A DNA stretch of 25,010 nucleotides from an uncultured Muribaculaceae bacterium. GTDB taxonomy: Bacteria; Bacteroidota; Bacteroidia; Bacteroidales; Muribaculaceae. How positions within the stretch are numbered: position 1 is the stretch's first letter; each line of letters opens with the position of its first letter. Shown in pieces: positions 15,192-23,354 of the stretch. The translations under genes were made by a program, and so were the position numbers. The stretch covers positions 1-25,010 of the forward strand of contig CAJUKD010000033.1 of NCBI GenBank assembly GCA_910587235.1. Direction: 5' to 3'. Below the pieces are notes generated by a model. The model was given only the letters and a program-made list of their open reading frames with translations, was not told the DNA's origin and searched no databases.

Positions 15192-16147
15192 AGTCTGAAA
15201 TTTACAAGGTAGCCGTCGTCGAACACGAGATATACTCCGTCGGTGTATCGCCAACGTTCGGCCATGCCCGAAGAGGTCGGGAAACGTTCTATCTGTGATG
15301 GTGCGCCGAGTGCGAGGCGGCATTCATCGCGTGTCATATCTTTTCGTACACGTGAGCGTATGATAAGTTCCCATACATCGTCGGAAACCTGAGGATAGCG
15401 CTTCCGAGGATTGGTGAATGAGAATATCGTTTCAAAATTCCGTGTGGCTGTGCGGCTGTTGCCCAGAGTCATGTATATGGCTCGCGGCGATGTGATGGCG
15501 AGCCGGGGATCGGTTACATCGAATACGACTGCCAGAGGGTAGACGTCGGTGCCTGCAATGACAGTGTCGACACGGACTTCTATGTGTCTGAATCCTTCGC
15601 AAGCTTTCATGCTGTCGGCCGGATCGAGCCACATAGGGCTTATGATGTAGAGCGTGCGTCCGGTAAGCGCCGAGTCGGCACGGGCTACAAGGTCAAGGTC
15701 GACAGTAAACGGTATTACCAGTTCTTTCGCCTTGTCCATGGCTGATACGAGCATTGGCGTCCGGTAAAAGAATGTATCAGCCGGCTGCTTGCTGTCGGTA
15801 AATGTCGCTTCAAGGATCTTGGTGCCGGTTATGGATGAATATGGACGGAATCCGGCGAAAAGTATGTCGCGTCCGGCTATGTCGGTCGCGGATGCCGAAG
15901 CCGGTGTCAGAAGTATGGAGAAGCGTTTGTCGGTGACGCGGAACGGTTTGCCGTTGCGCCATGCCGATGGAGGCTCTGAGGCTATAGCCGACAGAAATGT
16001 CTGTTCGGGAGTAATGTCGGACGCATGCCGGCGGCGTACGTCCGAATCTGTGATACGTCCGGTGTTTTCTATTCCTGTAAAGCAGGAGCCGGCGAGTATG
16101 GCAAAAGCTATACCCGCGGCGGCTGCTGTTGTTTTACCGGATTTCAT
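15188..16147 (-). CDS. Lipoprotein with BamE/SmpA-like C-terminal segment
   Basis: 319 aa. It begins with a signal peptide ending AILAGSC (Cys22), a plausible Bacteroidales lipobox. The middle (about 45-250) is probably beta-rich and I do not recognise it; it contains GRTLYIISPMWLDPADSM and repeated short hydrophobic strands. The last 60 residues, RSRVRKDMTRDECRLALGAPSQIERF ... RWRYTDGVYLVFDDGYLVNFRL, match the SmpA/OmlA/BamE pattern (GMTxDEVxxxLGxP, then WxY, then FxxGxL). This suggests outer-membrane association, but the protein is much longer than BamE. Its ATG overlaps the stop of the S9 peptidase gene (ATGA) and its own stop overlaps the PhnP-like start, so the three are tightly coupled. 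Exact role unknown. Confidence 0.75.
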   Translation of the reverse strand: MKSGKTTAAAAGIAFAILAGSCFTGIENTGRITDSDVRRRHASDITPEQTFLSAIASEPPSAWRNGKPFRVTDKRFSILLTPASASATDIAGRDILFAGFRPYSSITGTKILEATFTDSKQPADTFFYRTPMLVSAMDKAKELVIPFTVDLDLVARADSALTGRTLYIISPMWLDPADSMKACEGFRHIEVRVDTVIAGTDVYPLAVVFDVTDPRLAITSPRAIYMTLGNSRTATRNFETIFSFTNPRKRYPQVSDDVWELIIRSRVRKDMTRDECRLALGAPSQIERFPTSSGMAERWRYTDGVYLVFDDGYLVNFRL

Positions 16148-18300
16148 TCAGTTTCCTTTTCGGCTTTTGGACCGTCGGGAGTCAGGCCGAGGTTGTGGAA
16201 AATGAATGAATATATGTCGGCGTATTCATCGATGACTTTAGAAACGGGCTTGCCTGCGCCATGTCCGGCCTTGCTGTCGATGCGGATAAGTTTGGGGCGG
16301 TCACCTGTGTCGGAAGCCTGTAATGCTGCGGCATATTTGAACGAGTGTGCCGGAACGACACGATCGTCATGGTCGGCCGTTGTCACCATGATGGCGGGAT
16401 ATGGTGTGCCGTCGTTGCTGATGTTGTGGAGCGGCGAGTATTCGAGAAGATATTTTGCCATTTCGGGTGAATCGTCGGCTGTGCCGTAGTCGTGTGCCCA
16501 GTTCCATCCTATAGTGAAAAGGTGGTAGCGCATCATGTCCATAACGCCCACGCGGGGTATGGCCACACGGAATAGATCGGGACGCATGTTTACACATGCG
16601 CCTACGAGCAGGCCGCCGTTGCTGCCACCCTCGATGGTGAGCAGTTCCGGTTTTGTCCAGCCTTGCTCCACAAGGTACTCTGCTGCGGCGATGAAATCGT
16701 TGAACACGTTGAGCTTGTTCATCTTCGTTCCTGCTTCGTGCCATTCCTCACCGTATTCCGAGCCGCCGCGGAGGTTGGCCTGGGCGTAGATGCCGCCGTT
16801 TTCAAGCCATAGCAGACGGTTGGGGCTGAATGTCGGGTTGAGAGGCACGTTGAAGCCGCCGTAGCCGTAGAGATAAACCGGATTTGTACCGTCGGGTTCG
16901 ACATCTTTATGTCTGGTTACGAACATCGGAATCTTCGTGCCGTCGGCTGATGGATAGAATACCTGTTCGGTAACATAGTCGGCGGAATTGAAATTTTTTA
17001 TCGCACTGCTCTTGAACGGTGTGCTTTCGCCGGTGGCGAGATTGTAGCGGTATATGGCCGAGGGGTAGGTGAAAGAAGAGAACGAATAGAAAACGTCGTC
17101 GTTTCCGCGTTCAGCCGAGAAACCGGCTGTGCCGTAGGTCGGGAATTCTATTTCTCTTTCGCGTTTTCCGTCAAGCCCGTAGATCCAGGCGCGGTTCGAT
17201 GCGTCTTTGTCGAAGCGCGCTATGATTTTATCGTCGGCAAAATCGGCTCCTGTGAATACGGCACTGTCGGGTTGCGCTACAACTTCGCGCCAGTGTGTGC
17301 GTCCCGGACGTTTCGGGTCTATTTCCACCAGACGGTAGCGGGGAGCGTCGACAGAGGTGTAGACGTACATCTTGCCGTCGAATGCCTTGACAGGCTCCAT
17401 GGTCAGATCCTGTGATTCCTCGATTGTCGTCCATGGCGCTCCTGCTTTGCGCAGATCTTTTACATATAGAGAATTGCCATGGCCTTGACCGCCGCCCATA
17501 ATCATCAGCAGCGATTCGTCGTCAGCCACTTCGGCAGTATGGAAATGCAGCGGTTCGTTACGGTTCTCGTAAGCGATTTTGTCGGCTGACTGCGGAGTGC
17601 CGAGTTTATGGTAATATACTTTATGGTATTCGTTGGCACTGGAGTATTCCTTGCCGGCTTCGGGACGGTCGTAAGCGCTATAGTAGAATCCGTCGCCCTG
17701 CCAAGCGGCACCGGTGAATTTGGCCCATTCGATATGGTCGTCGAGTAGCCGGCCTGTGGCGGTTTCGACAACGAAAATTTCTGTCCAGTCGCTGCCGCTT
17801 CGAGAGATTGTATATGCCATGTATCGTCCGTCGTGCGACTCGAACACGCCTGTCAGAGCCACGGTTCCGTCCTCCGAGAGTTTGTTAGGGTCGATGAACA
17901 CTTCGGCGTCAGTACCTTCGGCATCGGAAGCACGGTAAAGCACAGACTGGTTACTTAGACCGTCGTTGCGGAAGAAATAGAAATGACCGTCCTTGCCTTT
18001 CCAGGGCAGTCCGTTCTTCTGATAGCGGTTGAGTTCGGTCAGGCGGTCGCGCAATGCGTTGCGGAACGGAATTTTCGAAAGGTAATCGGATGTGACACGG
18101 TTTTCGGCCTCCACCCATGCGGCTGTTGCTGCCGCTGTGTCATTTTCGAGAGGACGGTAGGTGTCGGCTACTTTCATGCCGAATACTTCGTAGACAGTGG
18201 AATCGGCCGGAGCCGTGGGATATTCTATTTTACCCGTCTTGTTGCATGCGCCGAGTGACAATAGTGACATAAGAGCGACTGTCGGGGTGATATGTTTCAT
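16144..18300 (-). CDS. S9A prolyl oligopeptidase family lipoprotein
   Basis: 718 aa. An envelope serine peptidase that should cut short peptides after proline. The signal peptide MKHITPTVALMSLLSLGAC ends in a lipobox (Cys19). The N-terminal beta-propeller runs from about residue 60 to 430 and shows the S9 entry segment WVEAENRVTSDYL. The alpha/beta-hydrolase domain follows, with the nucleophile in EGGSNGGLLVG (Ser near 561), the acid in TTADHDDRV (near 643) and the histidine in SKAGHGAGKP (near 680). Start chosen at ATG 18300 because it begins the signal peptide and follows a -7 box; a TTG frame 33 nt upstream would lie inside that box. First gene of the four-gene unit. Confidence 0.93.
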   Translation of the reverse strand: MKHITPTVALMSLLSLGACNKTGKIEYPTAPADSTVYEVFGMKVADTYRPLENDTAAATAAWVEAENRVTSDYLSKIPFRNALRDRLTELNRYQKNGLPWKGKDGHFYFFRNDGLSNQSVLYRASDAEGTDAEVFIDPNKLSEDGTVALTGVFESHDGRYMAYTISRSGSDWTEIFVVETATGRLLDDHIEWAKFTGAAWQGDGFYYSAYDRPEAGKEYSSANEYHKVYYHKLGTPQSADKIAYENRNEPLHFHTAEVADDESLLMIMGGGQGHGNSLYVKDLRKAGAPWTTIEESQDLTMEPVKAFDGKMYVYTSVDAPRYRLVEIDPKRPGRTHWREVVAQPDSAVFTGADFADDKIIARFDKDASNRAWIYGLDGKREREIEFPTYGTAGFSAERGNDDVFYSFSSFTYPSAIYRYNLATGESTPFKSSAIKNFNSADYVTEQVFYPSADGTKIPMFVTRHKDVEPDGTNPVYLYGYGGFNVPLNPTFSPNRLLWLENGGIYAQANLRGGSEYGEEWHEAGTKMNKLNVFNDFIAAAEYLVEQGWTKPELLTIEGGSNGGLLVGACVNMRPDLFRVAIPRVGVMDMMRYHLFTIGWNWAHDYGTADDSPEMAKYLLEYSPLHNISNDGTPYPAIMVTTADHDDRVVPAHSFKYAAALQASDTGDRPKLIRIDSKAGHGAGKPVSKVIDEYADIYSFIFHNLGLTPDGPKAEKETE

Positions 18301-18330
18301 ATATTGTTCTAAATGTTTGGTTTTGTCCGT

Positions 18331-18338
18331 CAAAATTA
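18331..18338 (-). promoter_or_regulatory. Predicted -7 box (TAATTTTG) for the S9 peptidase unit
   Basis: TAATTTTG matches TAnnTTTG and ends 30 nt before the peptidase ATG. This supports the ATG at 18300 as the start and marks the head of the S9-BamE-like-PhnP-MBL transcription unit. Confidence 0.5.
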
Positions 18339-18409
18339 GCCAAAAATCATGAAATCAGAGCTTACATGAGTAATAAGAAATCATAAATCGGCAGTAGTGG
18401 ATTTATATT

Positions 18410-19000
18410 TCATATTTTGCGGGCAAGACGCCGTGCTTTGTCGAGATCTTTTTCTGTGACAGGCGAATTTCTTGTGCCACCTCGCTGCATTGTAGCTGCA
18501 ATCCGGAAACCGCTCCATCCGATGATTTCTTTAAGGGCACGTATGGTGCCCGACGATTGGCGGAAGAGGCGGTTCCATGGCCAAGGTGTGTTGCATGTGG
18601 CAATTATAATCGCCTTTTTACCTTTATGCAGCCCTATGGGAAAACCTCGCGCCGGTTCCTCCATCAGACCGTAGACTATACGGTCGAAAAGCACTTTCAG
18701 CGTGCCCGGGATATTTCCCCAGTAACAAGGAGTTCCGATAACTACAGCGTCGGCTTTGCGGAAAAGGCTGAGAATGCGGTAGGCGTCGTCGATAGGCAAG
18801 ACGCATTCTTTTTTTGTACGGCATACCATACAGCCAGTGCATGGAGCGACATGTGAGTGTGCGATATTGATACGGACTATATCAATATCATCATCAAGCC
18901 CGTCGATAAAAGCTTCAAGCAGCCTTTCTACACTTCCGCCTGTTCTTGGCGAAGCATTGACAATAAGCACACGCTTTGTAGAATCAGACTGTTTTATCAT
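18410..19000 (-). CDS. Flavodoxin-family NAD(P)H oxidoreductase with four-cysteine motif
   Basis: 196 aa. The NADPH-dependent FMN-reductase fold is shown by VLIVNASPRTGGSVERLLEAF (11-31, phosphate loop SPRTGGS) and by IGTPCYWGNIPGTLKVLFDRIVYG (88-111, the flavin ring loop). Between them, CTGCMVCRTKKEC (54-66) gives C-x2-C-x2-C-x5-C, the spacing used by iron-sulfur flavoproteins (Isf) to bind a 4Fe-4S cluster; many flavodoxin-family proteins carry a similar motif, so cluster binding is not proven. Cytoplasmic. The gene follows the small lipoprotein by 65 nt with no clear promoter, so it may be the end of the rfbD-prfC unit. Redox partner and substrate unknown. Confidence 0.85.
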   Translation of the reverse strand: MIKQSDSTKRVLIVNASPRTGGSVERLLEAFIDGLDDDIDIVRINIAHSHVAPCTGCMVCRTKKECVLPIDDAYRILSLFRKADAVVIGTPCYWGNIPGTLKVLFDRIVYGLMEEPARGFPIGLHKGKKAIIIATCNTPWPWNRLFRQSSGTIRALKEIIGWSGFRIAATMQRGGTRNSPVTEKDLDKARRLARKI

Positions 19001-19065
19001 GAAATTATAGAGGTAGTAGTGTTAATGGCACGGCTGTGCGGATCGTGGAATTGGAATAAGCTGCT

Positions 19066-19539
19066 TTATTCCGGATTTGCCTGATTGCGCGGGCTTCGGA
19101 ATATTGAGAAACACGTTCTGACGTTTTTTCCTTCATATTCGCTGTTTATATACAAATCGCCGTTTACCGCTTCTTTTTCGGAGATGAATTCGTTGAAATG
19201 GAAGCGGACGGTGTTATTGTCTACCTTGCTCAATGTAAAGGCCAGATTTTCGTCTGCATATTCGTTGGAAGCGGTCGTTGTGAAGTATAAATTTTCGTAG
19301 TTGGTGCACCGGACTGTCACATCTCCGCCTTTGCCTAAAGCATAAATATAGAATATTTTGGGGATGCCGCATCCGGGGTCGGGGCTTATATAGCTCACCT
19401 TGATTGATTCGGGAGAGGTGTTGGAAACGGCTACCCATTCCATTTCGGGGATTTTTTCGTTTTCAGGTTCGTCATTGCATGATGAAAGTGATATCAGCAA
19501 TAAGGAACATAGAAATAAGGCGTTCTTTTTAATTGACAT
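19066..19539 (-). CDS. Hypothetical small lipoprotein
   Basis: 157 aa. The signal peptide ends LSSC (Cys21), then an acidic NDEPENEK linker typical of surface lipoproteins. The mature part, about 130 residues, looks beta-rich (VAVSNTSPESIKVSYISP, VTVRCTNYENLYF, NTVRFHFNEF). This may be an Ig-like or plastid-lipid-associated-like fold, but I cannot name a family. Two further cysteines (about 57 and 78) could pair. It lies between prfC (39 nt upstream) and the flavodoxin-family gene (65 nt downstream). Function unknown. Confidence 0.7.
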   Translation of the reverse strand: MSIKKNALFLCSLLLISLSSCNDEPENEKIPEMEWVAVSNTSPESIKVSYISPDPGCGIPKIFYIYALGKGGDVTVRCTNYENLYFTTTASNEYADENLAFTLSKVDNNTVRFHFNEFISEKEAVNGDLYINSEYEGKNVRTCFSIFRSPRNQANPE

Positions 19540-19578
19540 GGTGGGATATGGATAATTTATTTGACAAAAGCTGTTTTC

Positions 19579-21159
19579 TCAAAATTCGGAGGAGAAATGG
19601 AAACGGATCTTGGGAAAATCGTTTTGTGCCATCGAGAGCACGAACGCGGAGTCGGCCATGAATACGTCGCGGTCTTCGCGGTCGAGTGCCATGAACTGGT
19701 GTTTGCGTTTCTTGAAGGATGCGAGTGCCTCGGGGTCGTCGCTTTCGATCCAGCAGGCTTTGTACATCGACATGGGTTCCCAGCGGCACTGTGCACCGTA
19801 TTCGTGAAGCAGACGGTACTGTATGACTTCGAACTGGAGCTGTCCCACGGTTCCTATGATCTTGCGGCCGTTGAACTGGTGTACGAATAGCTGTGCCACA
19901 CCCTCGTCCATCAGTTGCTGTATGCCTTTCTCGAGCTGTTTGGACTTCATGGGATCGGCATTCTCAATGTACATGAACATTTCCGGCGAGAAACTCGGGA
20001 GTCCGCGGAAGTGTATTTCTTCGCCCGAAGTCAGGGTGTCGCCGATCTTGAAGTTGCCGGTATCGGGAATGCCGACTATGTCGCCGGGAAATGCCTCGTC
20101 GACGATATTCTTTTTCTGTGCCATGAATGCGGTCGGTGCGGCGAATCGCATTGTCTTGCCGCTGCGGATGTGGCGGTAGGGTGCGTTGCGCTCGAAGCGT
20201 CCGGAGCATATTTTCACGAATGCTATGCAGCTGCGGTGATTGGGATCCATATTGGCGTGGATCTTGAACACGAAACCGCTGAATGAGTCTTCTTCAGGAC
20301 AGATGCGGCGTTCCAGAGCTTCAATCGGCTTGGGCGCCGGTGCTATCTTGACGAAACAATCAAGTAGCTCCTTTACGCCGAAAGTGTTCAGAGCGGAACC
20401 GAAGAACACAGGAGCCACTTTGGCATCGAGATAAGACTGTACATCGAATTCGGGATATACGCCTTCGATCAGTTCGAGGTCGTCGCGGAGTTTTGTGGCG
20501 TCGTCTTCGCCGACAGCGGCGTCGATGCGCGGATCGTTGATGTCGTCTATTTCCACGCGTTCCGACACTTTCTGCTTGTCGGGGGTGAAGAGGTCGAGAG
20601 AATGTTCATATATATTATATACGCCCTTGAACTTGGCGCCTATGTTTATAGGCCAGCTTAAGGGGCGCACGCCGATTTTCAGTTCGGATTCCAGTTCGTC
20701 GAGGATATCGAAAGGATCGCGGCCTTCACGGTCGAGTTTGTTGACGAAAATGATTACAGGAGTGTTGCGCATGCGACACACTTCCATCAGTTTCCGGGTC
20801 TGTTGTTCGACGCCTTTTGCTACGTCGACCACTATGATTACCGAATCGACCGCGGTCAGGGTGCGGTAGGTATCTTCGGCGAAATCCTGGTGGCCGGGAG
20901 TGTCGAGGATATTGATCTTATATTCGCCGTAGTTGAAGCCCATCACTGATGTGGCCACGGAAATACCGCGTTGTTTTTCGATTTCCATCCAGTCGCTGGT
21001 GGCCGTTTTCTTGATTTTGTTCGATTTTACGGCTCCGGCTATATGGATTGCACCGCCGAAAAGAAGGAGTTTTTCAGTAAGAGTGGTTTTGCCGGCGTCA
21101 GGGTGCGAAATGATGGCGAAAGTGCGTCGGCGGCTTATTTCATCGGTGAGGGTTGACAC
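19579..21159 (-). CDS. prfC: Peptide chain release factor 3 (GTPase)
   Basis: 526 aa. RF3 is a translational GTPase that removes RF1/RF2 from ribosomes after peptide release. G-domain motifs are SHPDAGKTT (18-26, G1), RGISVATS (64-71, G2), DTPGHQDF (86-93, G3) and NKLDREGRDPFD (140-151, G4). The segment AGAVKSNKIKKTATSDWMEIEKQRG is diagnostic of RF3 rather than EF-G or tetracycline-protection proteins. Domains II/III follow, and the late region YRLLHEYGAQCRWEPM fits. The start codon is GTG; no in-frame ATG lies just upstream, and this start gives the usual opening before RRTFAIISHPDAGKTT. The gene is 32 nt after rfbD, probably in one transcript. Confidence 0.96.
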   Translation of the reverse strand: MSTLTDEISRRRTFAIISHPDAGKTTLTEKLLLFGGAIHIAGAVKSNKIKKTATSDWMEIEKQRGISVATSVMGFNYGEYKINILDTPGHQDFAEDTYRTLTAVDSVIIVVDVAKGVEQQTRKLMEVCRMRNTPVIIFVNKLDREGRDPFDILDELESELKIGVRPLSWPINIGAKFKGVYNIYEHSLDLFTPDKQKVSERVEIDDINDPRIDAAVGEDDATKLRDDLELIEGVYPEFDVQSYLDAKVAPVFFGSALNTFGVKELLDCFVKIAPAPKPIEALERRICPEEDSFSGFVFKIHANMDPNHRSCIAFVKICSGRFERNAPYRHIRSGKTMRFAAPTAFMAQKKNIVDEAFPGDIVGIPDTGNFKIGDTLTSGEEIHFRGLPSFSPEMFMYIENADPMKSKQLEKGIQQLMDEGVAQLFVHQFNGRKIIGTVGQLQFEVIQYRLLHEYGAQCRWEPMSMYKACWIESDDPEALASFKKRKHQFMALDREDRDVFMADSAFVLSMAQNDFPKIRFHFSSEF

Positions 21160-21191
21160 GTTGTTCCTATGTTTATCGTGATGATGAGTGA

Positions 21192-22085
21192 TTATTTTTG
21201 ACTTTTATTGCTTTCTTCGGCCAAAGCTGCAAGCATTTCTGGTATTGCACGCCGCAACGAGGCCTGCCAATGCGGAATCTCGATGTTGTAGGTGGCTTTG
21301 ATGCGCGATTTGTCGAGGACGGAATAGTACGGACGTGTGGCTGCCGCAGGATAGTCGGTGCCCGGAATCGGACGTACGATGGTGTTGCTGAACCCCGCAT
21401 AGTCGAGAGTGGCTATGGCGAAGTCATACCATGAAGCGACACCCTCGTCGGCATAGTGGTAGATCCCTCCGGCCCAGTTGCCCGACATAAGGATGGCGGT
21501 GATCGCACCGGCAAGGTCGTCGGCAAGGGTGGGGGTGCCTATGCGGTCGGCCACAACCCGTAGTTCGTTGTGGCCTTTGGAGGCAAGACGCAGCATCGTC
21601 ATGGGAAAATTGCTGCCTGTCGACGAATACAGCCATCCCGTACGGATTATCATGCTGTCGGGAGCCAGCCCGAGAAGAGTCGTTTCGCTTTTCCGCTTCG
21701 TAGTCCCATAGTGGGATAGCGGCGCGGTTTTGTCGCTTTCGGAGTACGGGCGGTTGGAGTTGCCGTCAAAAACATAATCGGTCGAGATATGTATTATTCG
21801 CAGTCCGAGCTCCTCGGCATGGCGCGCGATGTTGGCTATCCCGTCGATGTTAGCCGCGGCACATTCGAGTTTCTCTTCCTCGGCGCGATCCACAGCCGTA
21901 TAGGCGGCGCAGTTCACTACGTGTGAGAATTCGCCGTCGCGCAGGAATTGTTCGGTTGCCTTTGCGTCGGTCAGGTCGAGAGTATCAATGTCGACATACG
22001 TTGTCACACCGGCCTTGGCTGCCTCAAGCGAGCGGCGAAGTGCCCGTCCGAGCTGACCGTTGCATCCTGTTACTAATATCTTCAT
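21192..22085 (-). CDS. rfbD: dTDP-4-dehydrorhamnose reductase
   Basis: 297 aa. It reduces dTDP-4-dehydro-L-rhamnose to dTDP-L-rhamnose with NAD(P)H, the last step of rhamnose-donor synthesis for surface glycans. An extended SDR: ILVTGCNGQLGRALR (3-17) is the dinucleotide loop, VVNCAAYTAVDRAE (about 56-69) follows, and ISTDYVFDG plus SHYGTTKRKSE give the Tyr-x3-Lys catalytic pair. GWLYSSTGSNF and a late cysteine-free C-terminus match RfbD. Other rml genes are not in the window. The -7 box is at 22112-22119, giving a leader of about 21 nt. An IS30-family remnant lies just upstream. prfC follows after 32 nt. Confidence 0.93.
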   Translation of the reverse strand: MKILVTGCNGQLGRALRRSLEAAKAGVTTYVDIDTLDLTDAKATEQFLRDGEFSHVVNCAAYTAVDRAEEEKLECAAANIDGIANIARHAEELGLRIIHISTDYVFDGNSNRPYSESDKTAPLSHYGTTKRKSETTLLGLAPDSMIIRTGWLYSSTGSNFPMTMLRLASKGHNELRVVADRIGTPTLADDLAGAITAILMSGNWAGGIYHYADEGVASWYDFAIATLDYAGFSNTIVRPIPGTDYPAAATRPYYSVLDKSRIKATYNIEIPHWQASLRRAIPEMLAALAEESNKSQK

Positions 22086-22111
22086 TGTGGTATTTCGTTT
22101 GTTCGCGGGCG

Positions 22112-22119
22112 CAAAGTTA
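22112..22119 (-). promoter_or_regulatory. Predicted -7 box (TAACTTTG) for rfbD
   Basis: TAACTTTG fits TAnnTTTG, with the usual C next (TTTGC), and ends 26 nt before the rfbD ATG. It survives between the gene and the IS30 left end, so the IS insertion has not separated the promoter core from rfbD. No -33 TTTG is visible. Confidence 0.55.
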
Positions 22120-22187
22120 CTACAAAAAAGTGAAATGCGGAAAGATATAGCGATATAATTGAATTACAGGTGGTTCGGTCTGACTTT

Positions 22188-22213
22188 CGCAGGTTCGGCT
22201 GGCAAGTGCAAAA
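22188..22213 (+). repeat. Candidate left terminal inverted repeat of the IS30 element
   Basis: The inner 10 bp, AAGTGCAAAA, are exactly inverted at 23355-23364. The outer 16 bp match at 6 positions. Overlap with the end of the transposase reading frame is plausible for the family. Confidence 0.45.
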
Positions 22214-23182
22214 TTAGCGATTTGTTTGAAGAGATCAGTCTTCGGTTTTGAAAAACCGTGTTTTTTCCGAGGTCTGAGGTTTAGTTTCTTTGCGACGTTC
22301 TTGATATGGATGTCAGTGAAATCATTGAAATTTGACTTTTTGGGGGATGTATTGGCGTATGAGCTTGTTGACGTTCTCGACAGCATCTTTCTGCCATGAA
22401 CAGTAACTGTCGGCAAAATAAACAGTCACGTCATCAAGACCTTTCATGTGTAATCCGGCAGTTATGTTGAGGTGAGCCGCGAACTCGCTGCCGTTGTCTG
22501 TGGTGATTGTTCTCAGATATTTACGATAAGCGTACAGCATCCTTACGACAGCTTTGACAAGGGCTTGGCTCTCTTTCCGTAGGGTAGTTTCTCCATCATC
22601 ACGAAATCTGTCATGCGTTCAGGCAGCACAAGAATGGCGTGTCTGTAGGCGTCGACAATAAAAATCCATCTCAAAATCACCGAAGCGTTTACCGTCGGCC
22701 TCGGCCGGCCTGTCGTGTATGCTTGTGCGGTTCGGTATGTTGGTGGCTTTGGTGGGTTTGCGTTCGCTTTTTGGCCGTCGTCTGAAGTCGGGATGTCCGT
22801 GGTGACGGCGCAGTTCTCCGCTTTCATCGGCGTTTATAATGTTGTAGACGGTATGTATTGATATGGAAACGCCTTGTTCGGGTGACCACTGGTGGTCAAT
22901 AATCATCTGTTTTATATGCCATACCGGCATGCTGTCGAACTTCTTGTTGCTTGTGGTACGCTTTCTGCGCTTGAGAGCTTTGACATGAGCCTTTTCCCAC
23001 AGATGGTTGCCTTTGGCTGTGGAATTACGCTCCGGCTCGCGGTAAATCGTTGATTGACTGTGCTCTACTATGAGGAAGATTTCTTTTCTTGAAGTTTTTC
23101 TTTGCAGTAAGGTGAAAATTTCTTGCTGCGCAAGCGATAAATCGATATGCGACCTTTGCTGCGAGGTTAATTGTCTGTACAT
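22198..23182 (-). pseudogene. IS30-family transposase, disrupted by three frameshifts
   Basis: About 328 codons, the full IS30 length. The ATG at 23182 opens MYRQLTSQQRSHIDL, followed by the N-terminal HTH with STIYREPERNS. The DDE core is FGDFEMD (first Asp), TTDNGSEF (second Asp) and VENVNKLIRQY (Glu); the C-terminus is FTDIHIKNVAKKLNLRPRKK ... NFALAS. Reading moves through three frames: near 22662 a T run has five bases where four would keep frame; near 22557 an A run has three where four would; near 22340 a C run has five where four would. A stretch after WSPEQ also looks about 8-10 codons short. The copy is therefore probably inactive unless the indels are sequencing errors. Confidence 0.85.
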
Positions 23183-23190
23183 TAGCAATA

Positions 23191-23198
23191 CAAAGCTA
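23191..23198 (-). promoter_or_regulatory. Predicted -7 box (TAGCTTTG) for the IS30 transposase
   Basis: TAGCTTTG fits TAnnTTTG and ends exactly 8 nt before the ATG at 23182. This predicts a leaderless or very short-leader transcript. Confidence 0.5.
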
Positions 23199-23273
23199 AT
23201 GTTAATCTCAGGGAAACTTCGGTTTCCATTTTTTATTTTGTATTACCAGTGTGTTATGCTGCAGTCCGCTCTT

Positions 23274-23295
23274 GGGGGCGGCCTAAACCGCCCCC
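23274..23295. other. GC-rich hairpin in the IS30 noncoding end
   Basis: GGGGGCGG (23274-23281) pairs perfectly with CCGCCCCC (23288-23295) across a CCTAAA loop. A second short GGGG-CAT-CCCC hairpin follows at about 23302-23312. They stand out in AT-rich surroundings. The stretch 23183-23526 holds no gene I can support; besides these hairpins it contains the transposase promoter, the right inverted repeat and about 145 bp of AT-rich sequence before the next gene. Confidence 0.6.
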
Positions 23296-23354
23296 GCCGC
23301 CGGGGCATCCCCCGCCAGAAGGAGGGAGAAGAATGAATAATTCTCATCTCAAAG

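Noticed and set aside
15192..15323. Extension of the PhnP-like protein by 44 residues at its N-terminus
   Set aside because: The extra residues are arginine-rich, lie wholly inside the preceding lipoprotein gene in another frame, and precede the normal MBL opening; the ATGATG junction at 15191 is the natural start.
18301..18333. Upstream TTG start for the S9 peptidase
   Set aside because: It would put 11 charged residues before the signal peptide and lies within the predicted -7 box.
19579..21159. Tetracycline-resistance ribosomal protection protein
   Set aside because: The G-domain and the KIKKTATSDWMEIEKQRG segment are those of RF3, and the 526-aa length is too short for a TetM/TetQ-type protein.
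22320..22670. Programmed ribosomal frameshifting in the IS30 transposase
   Set aside because: Three separate shifts would be needed, none at a classic slippery heptamer with a downstream structure, and IS30 members normally use one open frame.
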